Shown here: positions 47,025-57,794 of the stretch, piece after piece | Position numbering within the stretch: the stretch's first letter is position 1 | Layout: every line of letters begins with the position of its first letter | Source of the DNA: Craterostigma plantagineum | Lineage: Eukaryota > Streptophyta > Magnoliopsida > Lamiales > Linderniaceae | Assembly: GCA_027422505.1 (NCBI GenBank) | Contig: JAPQWV010000485.1 | Coordinates: 124,001 to 188,000 of the forward strand | DNA length: 64,000 nucleotides | Direction: 5' to 3' | Position numbers and translations under genes: made by a program | The notes under the pieces: generated by a model | What the model saw: only the letters and a program-made list of their open reading frames with translations | What the model was told of the DNA's origin: nothing | Database searches by the model: none

Positions 47025-49877
47025 ATGACCAACAAAGATCAAGGTACACTTGAAGCGCTTGAGGCGGCTGCAATCCAAAGGGACGTCGCTCGCATCGAAA
47101 TCAACACGCGTACCTATGTCCCACCACCCGAGCAGATCTTCCCACTAAGTCAATGGGCGGCCCTGATCCCCAACAACTACATGGTGGACTTGGACAGCTT
47201 TCGATGCGACGCCCCCGTCATTATAGAAATCCTCAAAGGGCACCCACTTCGCCACGCCCTCACACATGGCGAGCCAGAAGCACAGGTGTATCTTCAACAA
47301 TTCTGGCATACGTTGCAGATCGCTGGACCACTCCATCTTGCCAAAACCTTATCCGCCAAAATTGATCACGAAACGGTGGTCCTCACTCGCAAGATAGTAC
47401 AAGAAGTACTTCAACTCCCAGTCTACTCACCCTACGATCCACTACCGATGCACGAACAACTCATTGAAGACTTCGACAGACTGGGGTATCAACCAGATAA
47501 CAAGAAGAAGAAGGGCCCACTTGTCCTCAGTGAAGTCACCACCCGCAATCTCCCTCAACCATGGCGAACACTGTACCTGCTGGTGAACAAGTGCATGTCA
47601 GGGAAGCATGCTGGTCAGGACCGCGGCAACTTTCAAATTCTCACCATCGTCACCGGCATCGGCCACAACCGCAAGTACAACTACGCCGACATAATCTGGA
47701 TGGATCTTGTCTCCATGATCCAACGTCGCGACCGGGAAGTCGCCAAGGGAGTCCCAAACCGCTTCGTACCTTACACGCGGTGGCTCCCTGCTCTCATCAA
47801 GCATTTCCGCTTGCACACAACCAACATTCGCATCCGGCCGGCAGCGGAACACTTCCTCATCCCCACCGTCGAGAAGTTCGCCAAGAAAAACACTCCGGCG
47901 AAGGATCGACACGCCATGATAATTCCGGACGAAGTTCTTGCCTACGCAGACCAGACAAATCCGCACGTCCGAGAATATCGCGCCACAACCGCCACATTCC
48001 GCGAAAGCCCCCGACCTCTATCCACTGTCCCTACGGCGCAGATCAACCCCACTGCTCCTAACCCCGGGACTAGCCAACACCCCACCACCACCTCCAAAAA
48101 GTCATCGAGTCGCGCCGCATCCTCTTCCACCCGCGTTCCGAAAAAACGGTCGCGTGAGGATGACGTAAGCCGCCCCACGGAGCGTCGATCGAAACAAAAA
48201 CACGATCGACCTCCTCAGCCACAAATAAGCCGAGCCGAACCCATAGGTACAGGAGGTGATGTGTCACCTCCCGAGTAGAAGACGTGGTATCTGGCTCAAC
48301 CACGCAAACGACCCCGTATTTCATTCCACGAGGAGCCACGTATACCATCGACATCCCACTTGGAGATGATCGATGTTGAAACAAGCAGTCCCTCGCCTCA
48401 GACTGCATCCTCTTCATGCACATCGAGTCTAGTGCCCTCACTCCCATAGTTTCTTACGTTTCTAGGACACATACACCTTCGACCGCACCACAGAGTCTTC
48501 GTGACTCTGTCAGAACGCTCGGTGATGTCTCTGTGACTGAGAGCGGAAGACCTAGCATGGCCAACATCACAACTACCGTGAGCCTAGGCCATCATTCGAT
48601 TGAGTCTGTCTCATCGATGATGCCAACGGGAAGTCTGAGTGACCCCGTTTTTTCCCGTCCTGTGCAAACGGGCGGCCAATCGGCTATATTCACCGATTCG
48701 GTGTCAGTTGGATTTCTTCGTGATTCCAACTTGTTAGATTTACCCCAATTCATCACCGAGACCGCGCTAGAGACACGTCTTCAAGAGTTTGCAAAGACTC
48801 TTGAGGCGTCAATTCTCGATAAAGTCTACGCGCGTCTCGATGCGTCCACCGTCGACAAAGGCAAAGGTGTGGCCCCGGAGATGCCACCACCAATGCAACA
48901 CACGGACGCAGATGCTGTTCTCTCCTCCATCTCCGCCAAGGAGCTCTTCTACATCCTCCGAGCCCGATTCGAATCCATGACGGAACTTGACGAGGAAGAA
49001 CAGCAGATGAAGTGAATAATGACTCAACCGATGTCCTGCCGTGCTCAAGGCGAATCTAGCGGGATCAGGCGCGACGATCAAGACGATGATCAAGATCGCC
49101 GCGAGGGGGAGAATAGGCAGCTAGGCGCAGAATCCCAAGGACTCGTACAATCGACGCCGCCCTCCTCCTCTGGACCTGAAACGACGCCCGCAACAGAAAC
49201 CTCACACCTCACTAGCCAAAAATCCCACTTACTTACCTTGAGTCACTAACCAAATCACCCTCACCACCACCCTCTACCGTCTCCGAAACTCTAATCGTCA
49301 CATCGATGTTAGAGACCATCTCCACACCCTCTCCGCTCGCCATCACGGAACCTCTAACTGTCACATCGACGTTAGAGGCCACCACCACATCTACACCACC
49401 CGCTACCCAAATCATCCTCGCCAAAACCATCACCTCAACCGAACCACCAGAATCTCCACCACAACCGTCCCCACAATCCACAAACTCCTCCGACGCTACA
49501 CCCTCGCCACCACATAGCCATACCCCTCTCAACATCGATTCCAACCTGGCTTCCGAGGACGTCTACTGCGCACAGAACGCGGACGACTACCGAGAAGGCT
49601 ATGTGATTGACGGAGATGATCCAGCGGTCGCCTACTCGAACTACAAGGGAAAGATGAGGCTGCTGCGCTGCTCCGAAGTGGCAAAGTTCTCGATGGGACA
49701 CTCACCATCATCCAAGACAAACTAGTGAAGATTTGCCGCATCCTTTTGGAAGAAGATCCTCTCTGCCGATCCAAGTTCGCGAAGCTCATTGGCGCTATAG
49801 CTGATCGAATGGTACTTCGAATGAATCTCCGCGCCTTCGAGTTCAAGCTAGGGCTTCACGAAACACTCACACGCTAA
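47025..49877 (+). pseudogene. Post-pol accessory ORF of SIRE-like copia, plus-strand copy
   Basis: The first frame (47025-48278, 417 codons) starts MTNKDQGTLEALEAAAIQRD and shows VDLDSFRCDAPVIIEILKGH, VYLQQFWHTLQ, LPVYSPYDPLPMHEQLIEDF and RFVPYTRWLPALIKH, then a Ser/Pro-rich basic tail (KKRSREDD). After a TAG at 48276-48278 the same frame stays coding-like to 48449 (KTWYLAQPRKRPRISF). Further segments in shifted frames include EFAKTLEASILDKVYARLD, DKGKGVAPE, ISAKELFYILRARFESM and finally ICRILLEEDPLCRSKFAKL with LRMNLRAFEFKLGL, stop 49875-49877. Every block has a counterpart in the minus-strand ORF at 50692-54230. No membrane segment is visible, so it is not a typical envelope protein. The function is unknown. 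Confidence 0.78.
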
Positions 49878-49920
49878 TCCACCATCCCAACGCCCAAGAT
49901 CCAAGACTCCCAACAATTGA

Positions 49921-49935
49921 CACAAAGGGGGAGAT
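49921..49935 (+). other. Polypurine tract of the plus-strand fragment
   Basis: CACAAAGGGGGAGAT immediately precedes the LTR start TGTTAGG and confirms plus orientation. Confidence 0.85.
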
Positions 49936-50233
49936 TGTTAGGATATTTAGTGATTGTGTCAATAGTTTACGTCTTGGGATTAATTTTGTAATTAACCTTT
50001 TAGCTTGGGCTTTGGACTTGAATGTAATTAATTAATATTTGGTGTTTGGGCCTTAATATACCTAGGGTTAATGTGGTATATAAGCTTTTACCAACTCCAT
50101 TTTTAAAGGTAATCAAAGATCAAAAGGCTAACCCTAGTTTTCACACACTACACACACTTGAAGGTGAGAAATCTCTCTTTTTCATTCCATCAAAGCCTCT
50201 TTGATTCCTTGTTTGGTGCATTCGGGACCAACA
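49936..50233 (+). repeat. 3' LTR of the plus-strand fragment
   Basis: About 298 bases from TGTTAGGATATTTAG to GGGACCAACA, with a TATA-like TATATAAG near 50079. No second copy lies in the window. Confidence 0.82.
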
Positions 50234-50260
50234 ATCACTATGTGGAATCCACATAGTGAT
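50234..50260. repeat. Near-perfect 27-base palindrome beside the LTR
   Basis: ATCACTATGTGG and its complement flank a three-base centre AAT, directly after the LTR end. It may be flanking DNA of the target or a relic of a target-site repeat. Confidence 0.8.
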
Positions 50261-50349
50261 CCTTAAGGCATGCCTTGTTGAGGTCCCTGAAGTCGATACA
50301 CATTTGCCATTTTCTATTTTCCTTTTTGACAAGGACCACGTTGGCCAAC
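50261..50349 (-). pseudogene. Ty3/gypsy reverse-transcriptase scrap
   Basis: About 29 codons on the minus strand read LANVVLVKKENRKWQMCIDF and RDLNKACL, a conserved block of gypsy reverse transcriptase (Tat/Athila style). It is cut on both sides by copia LTRs and is probably the remains of an older element that served as insertion target. Confidence 0.85.
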
Positions 50350-50698
50350 TGTTAGGTCCTCGTTTGTCAACACAATTAATCCTAAGCACGAATTCTGAGA
50401 AAATCGATTAGAATGATGAAGATTGAAATTCGATCGAAAACCTTTTGTTGAAGAACACGAGAGATAAAACCTTTAGTGTGAGAAAGTTTTGTATGCTTCT
50501 CTCTCTAGAATTGAATTCGACAGCCTTTCGGATCAATTCTCTAATTTTCTGTAAGCTCAATGTGTGTAACTATTTATACCAAACACACTTGGTATAAATA
50601 TCATACTAGTCCTAATCTAAGTACTACTATACAAAAAGCCCCTACTTACAAGGACAACTAATGAAAATCAAGCACAATTAAAATATCTACTCTACAAT
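50350..50698 (-). repeat. 3' LTR of the minus-strand SIRE-like element
   Basis: In element direction it runs from TGTAGAGTAGATATTT to GAGGACCTAACA, about 349 bases. TATA (reverse complement at 50571-50578) lies in a hairpin with 10-base arms (TATTTATACC and GGTATAAATA, 50571-50598). A polypurine tract (ACAAAACGGGAGAT) abuts it at 50699-50712. Confidence 0.85.
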
Positions 50699-53600
50699 CT
50701 CCCGTTTTGTGCTTGATTGCATTTTCGTGCTGTTTGTCCTCGTCGGGCATAGTATGACCTGCGCAAGCCCAGCGCATACTCGAAGTTCCTCAGCGTTTCC
50801 CTCGGCTTCAGGCGCTCCTCGATGTCATCTAGCAATTCCATCAGGAGCGGTTGTTCTCTCACGAACCTGTGGATTCTCAGCATCGTCTCTCGGTTGATTT
50901 CTTCCAACCTCTGCTCTATATTCCTCCTGATGACCTTGAGCGTTTCCGTCGCAAAACGTATGAATCTCTGTCTTGAGTATCAACCTAGTCTTCTGGGCAA
51001 CTGGATTGTTGTAGGTGACGCCTAGGACTGAGCTGAAGTGCACATGATTACTTGGAAGCCCTTCGATCTCAGGTCCTTTGTTGAGTGGTGCGGTCATGTT
51101 GACCTTCTTCATGTTGCTCTCCAAAGCCATCTGAAGGTCGTGAACGGCAAAGTAGTTGACTTGGCGCATCATGAATCGGTAGAGTCCCTCGAGTCATTCT
51201 TTCTTGACGAAGCCTTGAGGACCTTTGCACTTCTCCAAGTACAGCTGATGGAGGTTGTATACCTCGTCGGCCTGGAGGTACGATAGGTCGCTCTCGCTTA
51301 GTTCCTCTTGGGTTCTGTCCACTCGCTCGATAATGTTGGTTGGGGTTGGAAGACCTCCTTTAGCGCAGTAGATGCTGAGAAGTTGGCAAATTGGGGAGAG
51401 AATCTTATAGTGGCTCTTGGCTTGTCCTTTAGTCATCCCCAGCCTTGCATCAGGTCCAAGTTGAGTCAGCATCCAGAGGTAGGTCATCCTCTTCTGCTAA
51501 TCCCAGTGAGAGATCCCTCTTAGCTCGAACTCGTTTGGCTTCTTGACTTTGTCTGGTGACCTCCTGATATGTTCACGAACTTCTTCAAGGAAAGGGATTT
51601 CTATTCGGATGTTCTCCCACGGCTGTCGATCCGAACGATCCCTGGCATTTGTCTTGTGGGGGAAGCCGCTCGTTGTACGATCAACTCTGCTAGCCTTGGG
51701 ATTTCTTGCTGGTAGTCTTCACCTTCCTGAAGTTCATCGTCTTCTATGATCACGAGGTCTACCGAGGCTTGTTGTAGGAAGTGCCGAACGTCCTGAAGCT
51801 GTTGTCTTTGATGCTCCTCGGGCATGGAATGGGCCATCCACTATCCTTCGAATATGTATTTATCTAGAACCTCGTGCTGATTGACGCCATGTCCTGATGG
51901 TCCCGTTGGTCTGGAGCAGTCGAGGGAGTAGCTTGAGTAGCTGCTAGGGCTACGAGCATGCAGCACTTGCTTCTTCTTCCAGAAGCAAGGGGCTTGTGAA
52001 GGTCGGTGGTGTGGATGGAGGCGTCCTTAGGTGAAAGGTTGGTGGGTCGATTTGCGTAGAGTGGTGGTGGTGCGGTGCGTGGTGTGGGTGGTTTGGGTGG
52101 TTTGCGTTTGAGTGGTTTGTGTTTCACCTGCTCCAGCGCCCGTTTGCGTTGCGCCCGGGCCTTGTCCTTGACCACTCGTTGTAGATATCCTTGGCCTCTT
52201 CTCCCCCTCATAAGGATCCTGATCATAAGGGTCGTCATGTCTTTGTCTGGAGTGAGAGCTTTGGCCTCGGCACGTTTGGGTAGGTGGCCAGGATGGTCTA
52301 CCAGTCGCCTATAGAGCGATTCCTCCTGAGGCGACCGGATGGTAAGACCAATGAGGCAGGCTAGAAGAATGTCGTGGAGCTCGGTGATTGGGATGGTGTA
52401 TGGGTTGATTAGGATGGATGAGTTTTGTAAATGGTCGGTGGGTGTGGGTTGTGAGGTGGTGAGGTCGGCTTGTACTGAAGTTGACTCCGAGACGGGTGCT
52501 TTCCCTCGATCTTGATGGGACGTCTCAATTGTAGTACGCACGCTCTTCATAATCTTGTCTTCGAAAGATTTGAATGCTGCGGAGAGAGCAACCTTGAGGT
52601 GGTCTTCAGTCACAAACGTAGCGGACGCCTCCGTAGATGTACCAGGACGACAGATGTGGCCTGTTGACAACGCTTGAACAGACATCGGCTCTTTAGGTTG
52701 GCTCGTAGTCATTGGAGGTTGTGACTGTCCGAGACTTCCATCCAATCCTTGAGTTGAATCTATAAGATTCGCGTCAATGGATGTTGCGGCAGGCTCAGTT
52801 TGGGCCTGCAAACCAAACACCGGTAGATTGTGGTGCGGCTCAAGATTGAGCGAAGTAGTGGCCGCAGCACTTGAAGAGATGATCGTCGAGGTATCTGGTG
52901 CGGTGGTGATGGTGGTGAAGAGGGACTCCAACTGTATACTTAGTCGTCTGGGAGTCCGTCTAATGAGTCTGAGCTCCTCATCGATCTCCGTATCGGATGA
53001 GGTGGCTGTGTGAGGAGAAGGTTCATGCTCCATGTCCTCACGAGCCTGTTCCGTCACCAAAAAAAGTGAGCTCTGCCCCATTTCAGCCTCGGGCTGTGCT
53101 TCTTGTTGAAGAACCTCCTCAATGGTTTCTTCAAGCACGCCAATGTGGACGGGCACTTCCTCTTGGAATGTTTCTTCTGGAGCTTCTTGTTCCAACTTTG
53201 CCGCCACAGCATCGATCAACGTGGCATCTATGTCAGGAATTTGTTCGTCCTGAGTTGGAAGCTCCTGCTCTAGCTCCTGAGCCACTGCATCAATCATCAT
53301 GGCCTCAGGACTTGAGTGTTGTTGTTGTGGAGGGCTCACTCGGAAATCTGTCGGGGGCCCTCAAATCATCTGCTCAGTAAGGTGATGTTCCCGACAGTAT
53401 CTCTGATATTCGTCTCCCGCGGGATCGGCAAGACGAAGAAGGTCGAAGGGAATGGCCGTAGATGGATGATCTAGGTCCACCAGCCTTGGTTGTGGAAGAA
53501 CTTGAGCCTTGGTGGCTGATAGTTTCCTCCCGGAGGCAGGCGAGGAATATTCAGCTCGTACATCTCCATTTGTTGACGGATAATGACGGAGAACCATCTC

Positions 53601-54230
53601 GCATACGGCACATTTTTGGCCTTCTGTTCTCTTTTTGTCTGATCTGCTCCGTGAGGTCGTTCCAGATCAGTTGAGCGAAATCGTAATTTCGCGAGAACAC
53701 GACTCCGTGAGATATTCGGAGGATGTGGCCGTTGCCTTTGTCGAAGCCGGCGTGCTTCGGGGATAGACACTTGTTAGTTATTCCGAAAAGTGTCTTCCAA
53801 GGATGGGAATCCCGCTGCTCTGCATTTGAGCTAGCTTGGTGAGTGGCGGACGGTACCCCATCTGGAGGAAATCATGCACCATTTCTACATCTGATAGAAG
53901 GGGGTCGTAATTTTGGCTGTGAGGGAGGTCGAGCAGAACTCTGAACTCGTTCTTGCTCATGCAGACGTGCCTCGTTCCGACAACCGTGCTAAAGTGGTAT
54001 GCCCCGTCCAAGATGAGGCTCTTGATCATCCCCCAAAACTGCTGGATAGACCATTGGCACTGATGCTGTCACGGTAAGTGCATGCCATAGTGGATGGCCT
54101 TGTAGGATGGACATGAGATTATGTCATCTGGACACCGGAAGGTGGTCAGATCTAATTGGAAGTTCGTGTCGTGGACATTGAGGTATAAGGCCTTCTCGTA
54201 GATATGGTTATATATAGGGTAGTGATCCAT
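50692..54230 (-). pseudogene. Post-pol accessory ORF of SIRE-like copia, minus-strand copy
   Basis: Starts MDHYPIYNHIYEKALYLN at 54230, with FRCPDD, FSTVVGTRHVCMSKNEFRVL and VEMVHDFLQMGYRPP. The next block, VPYARWFSVIIRQQMEMYEL (near 53600), is followed by a 491-codon acidic, Gln/Glu/Ser/Thr/Pro-rich frame (53339-51864) with EDKIMKSVRTTIETSHQDRG and ITELHDILLACLIGLTIR. Shorter shifted frames continue (LTQLGPDARLGMTKGQAKSH; VYNLHQLYLEKCKGPQGF), and the tail FVREQPLLMELLDDIEERLK with LRNFEYALGLRRSY runs through the polypurine tract into the first bases of the LTR, where it stops at 50692. Blocks match the plus-strand ORF in order. Several frame changes make it a pseudogene. The function is unknown. 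Confidence 0.78.
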
Positions 54231-56281
54231 CTGAAATCCACATAAGAAATGTAAATCATTAGTTCAAAAATTTGAGTCGAAATTATCTTGAAGAATGTAT
54301 GGATTGGCACATAGGTATACGAGAGTGACTATAAAAAATGATATTTCGACCTATGTATATTTTTCATATGAAAGTTTAGTCGAAAATTTTCTAAGTGTTT
54401 TAGAACCACTGTTCACTCCGTGAAATTTGTCGCTCGTAAAATTGAAATTTCAACTTTAAATTTCCAAAGTCTTGATTTTGAATCAAGATATCCGTTTATT
54501 TTTGCGATCGAAAATTTTATTCGCTATAGAAGGCTACAGTGAAAAAGACTTAGAAATTTTTTTTTTAAGTTTGTTTGACCTTTAGACACGATACTGTAGC
54601 CGAGAAATTTTACGATCGAGAAAAATTTCGATTTACGATCGAGAAATTTCCAAGTAAATTTATGATCAAAAAATGTTTCGCACGCGAATTAAATTTTCGC
54701 TGTGAAAATTAACGAGCGAGAACGTATTTCAATTTTAAACAAGTTTTTCGTTGTTAAATTATACGATTAAGAAAATTTTATCGTCGAAAAATTAATTTTA
54801 TCGCCGCTAAAATTTTTCGACCGAGAACAATATTGATATCGAAATTTTCGAATGTAAGTTTTGCGCTCGAAAATTTTTAAAGAGATGGCATCTATTTTAT
54901 ATATTCCTCTCAGTAATATTTCGCTCGCATAAAATCAAAATTGCGTTTCTCGATTGTAAATAAATTTCGATCAACGTTATAAATCTTAATGACTAATCAC
55001 GAAAACATTTGCGATCGAAAAACTTTTACGATGCAAATAGTGACTAATTAAAATTCAATTTTCTTTTACTGTTTGCGAGCGAGAAAGTTCTTCGATGCAT
55101 TTAAACCTGTAAACTCCAGTTTTGTCTTATCTGTCAATCGGACACTAATAACGCATAAAATCGAAGTTATATTCACCCAAAATGATAAAGAAACATCGAA
55201 ACTAGCCTATTATGCAGTTTTTAACCTAGATTATACTTAGAATAAGGTCTAATAAACTGCGAACGAGTATTTCGAGTTCTCAGAGTATGAACAGTCGAGA
55301 AATTTTCAAAGAATCATACGAAATATACCAAAATACAGATGCGAATCTAGTTTAAATGCACGATTAACCCTAACAGAAGTCAAATCTACCTTTCAAAGAC
55401 GAAAATCAGATGAAAAATCGAAAATTTTGAAGTTTTTGACGTTCGTCTTTTGAGAGGAAGTTTTTCGCACGAGAAATTTGACTGTTGAATTTTGCGATCG
55501 AGGGTTTTAGCGTGTATTTAGGGATTTTCGACTGCAAACTAATTATTTGGTTTAATTGGGCTGTTCAGATGTTTTCGATACTTAGAGAATTAAGCCCATT
55601 ACTATTTGCGATCGGGAAACTTATGATCGAGAAATTTGATTTGGTTACTGTTGAATTTCGCTCGACAATTCCGATCGAAAATCTTTTTTGTTCCTGTTTA
55701 ATTTTTGCTCGTCAGTATAGGAGCGAAAATTACAATTTGGTCCCAAATCAATTTTCGCTCGAGAAACAGTGATTGAAAATTACAAATTCGCCCGAATTTC
55801 TCGATGGTAATTTTACCTTAATATTTCAGATTGATCCTAAATGTTAAGAATAAACCACAGAATTACTCCTTCTAAGTATAAACGAAAGTGCAATTAACTC
55901 CCTGTATTTTCGAAGAAATGACATCTGACTCCAAAATTGATCTTTGAAAATCTGCAATACTTAGAAAAAAATGTCGAGAATATGAGAGTTAATAGGAAGT
56001 AATTGTTCTAAACATTTGGAGCTCAAAACATGGAGTCATTGTAGATGCTCCCCCTCAAATAGTGCACATGTATCGATTTTATCACGTAATTATGCAAATC
56101 AATACAAGTAATAATCATTTAATACGCAATTAATCTTTTTAGACTAGTTACATGTTCCCCTAATTATGTAATAAAGATTTGCGCGAGGGTAAGGGCTTGA
56201 ACATATAGAATCGCATTTAATCATTTCAGCGTAAATGCAAAATAAGCTTGCATATCAGAATGTGCGAAGTGTTTTTTATTG

Positions 56282-56312
<31 letters not shown>

Positions 56313-57794
56313 AATTTTCATATGTATATTAGCATAATAATAGCATGGGGTCAGATTATTTTGCGTCAATCGATCGTCACGCCTAAGTTTTCGTATGACA
56401 CCTGAAAGACACACTGCCGTCAAGTCTAGTCATCAAACTGAAGTCCTAAAATCATAGAGTGATCCATTTCGACAACTCTCACTAAGTCCACTCTAGTGCT
56501 CTTATTATTTTTGACTCGGTGATTTTATTTATATATCGCTCAAGTCAACACAAGCCATTTTAAGTCAATTTTCCTATGATCAAGGCATAATTAATCATTT
56601 CACCTAAGCTAGAGATCGTCGTTTGGAATCAAATGGACTTTTAAGGGTTTAATTTGGCTAGGACTTAGGGAGGAAGGAAATTTATAGGAAAAGGTGAGCT
56701 TATCTTTCTCGTCTTCCATTTCTACGTCCGTCTCCTTCTTTTCTTTCGGCAAAGAGAATTTCATTTTTTCAATCCCATCCCTTATGTTATCCCTTTTATG
56801 CTCAAGCTGAAACTCCGCTTCTCCACGAGACTTTAGGAGATTATCATAGGCGAAGTTCTTCCTGTTGGTTCTTGGGCCGATACCATGCTCCTCTTCTCTT
56901 AATCCCTAGAGAGGTTTCAGATATTATCAATTTGGAAAAGTTCACGGTTATGGAATTCGTACCCAAGGTTGTGCTCCTCTTCTCGTTTCCCGATATAAGA
57001 CCGGATTATCGTTGGAGAAGTTCACTTCGAGGTGCTCCTCTTTCCAGCCGTTCTGACGAGCGTACGAGATTATCGACGGAGAAGTTCACAGCAGGATCCT
57101 TGTCTTCTTTTGGTAGTCTGAAAGGTCGGTTCCTTTGGTCTGTTTTTATGCGTTGAGCATTGCCTTCTTTAGTCATCTTCTCGTTTTCTTTTACTTTTCT
57201 CCCCCTACTTTTCTTGTTTGAACAACCATTTGACGAAAATAGAATCGGTTGAAGGTTGAAATGGGTTTCAGATGAAGAAAAGGAAGTCGGAGAAGGTCCA
57301 AAGTGGATGACTAAGGGCTATGATATGGAAAAGGATTGTAAAAGGTCGAGTGAGGAATTACCTAAATGCCTCGAATCATTTTCCTGACGATCTAAAGAAG
57401 GGCGAGTACGAAGCCGAGTCTCACTAGAAAAGACATTTAATTGAAGTGTGACTTCACTCGAGAGATAGATCCAAGGAGAGAAAAATTGTAGTGCTAGAGT
57501 CCTCACATTTGAAAGGTGATTTTGTGTCTAGTGGAGCAAACTTAAGACCTTTAGACACAAGAATGTGACTTAGACTGACAGAATTAAGCAGTTGAATCAT
57601 TCGTACGTCGGCAAAACTCTACGTGACTTAGACCGAAGCATACTTAAAGATCTCGTCATTCCCCACTATTATAGATATATGTATAGTTTTTTTTAATTAT
57701 AAAATTTTGATCATCACGCAAGATAAGACAAATAAGCATGGAAAACAGGTAGAATAGAGCATATGATAGCATAGAAGATCAGGTAATGCACATA
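54231..57794. other. Post-pol spacer of the minus-strand SIRE-like element
   Basis: 3.6 kb, near identical to 41142-44700 and dense in CGAAAATTT words and the 75-90-base repeats near 56830-57160. I find no gene in it. Confidence 0.7.
56281..56312. repeat. (TA)n(TATG)n microsatellite, second copy
   Basis: Shorter allele-like counterpart of 43185-43227, with about two TATG units. Confidence 0.85.

Larger units (their letters stand above)
44936..50233 (+). mobile_element. 3' fragment of a plus-strand SIRE-like copia element with accessory ORF
   Basis: Begins with the last codons of a pol (LTMMGMLNI, stop near 44953), followed by purine-rich repeats, a TGCGAAA-rich spacer, a long accessory ORF region (47025-49877), a polypurine tract (ACAAAGGGGGAGAT) and a 3' LTR (49936-50233). 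The 5' LTR, gag and nearly all of pol are missing. Its gene order after pol is the same as in the minus-strand element at 50350-61620, which points to a common family plan, but the sequences have diverged. Confidence 0.82.

Noticed and set aside
47561..48178. Alternative frames and antisense frames within the plus-strand accessory ORF
   Set aside because: They are shadows of the 417-codon frame, which is the one with homology to the minus-strand element's ORF.
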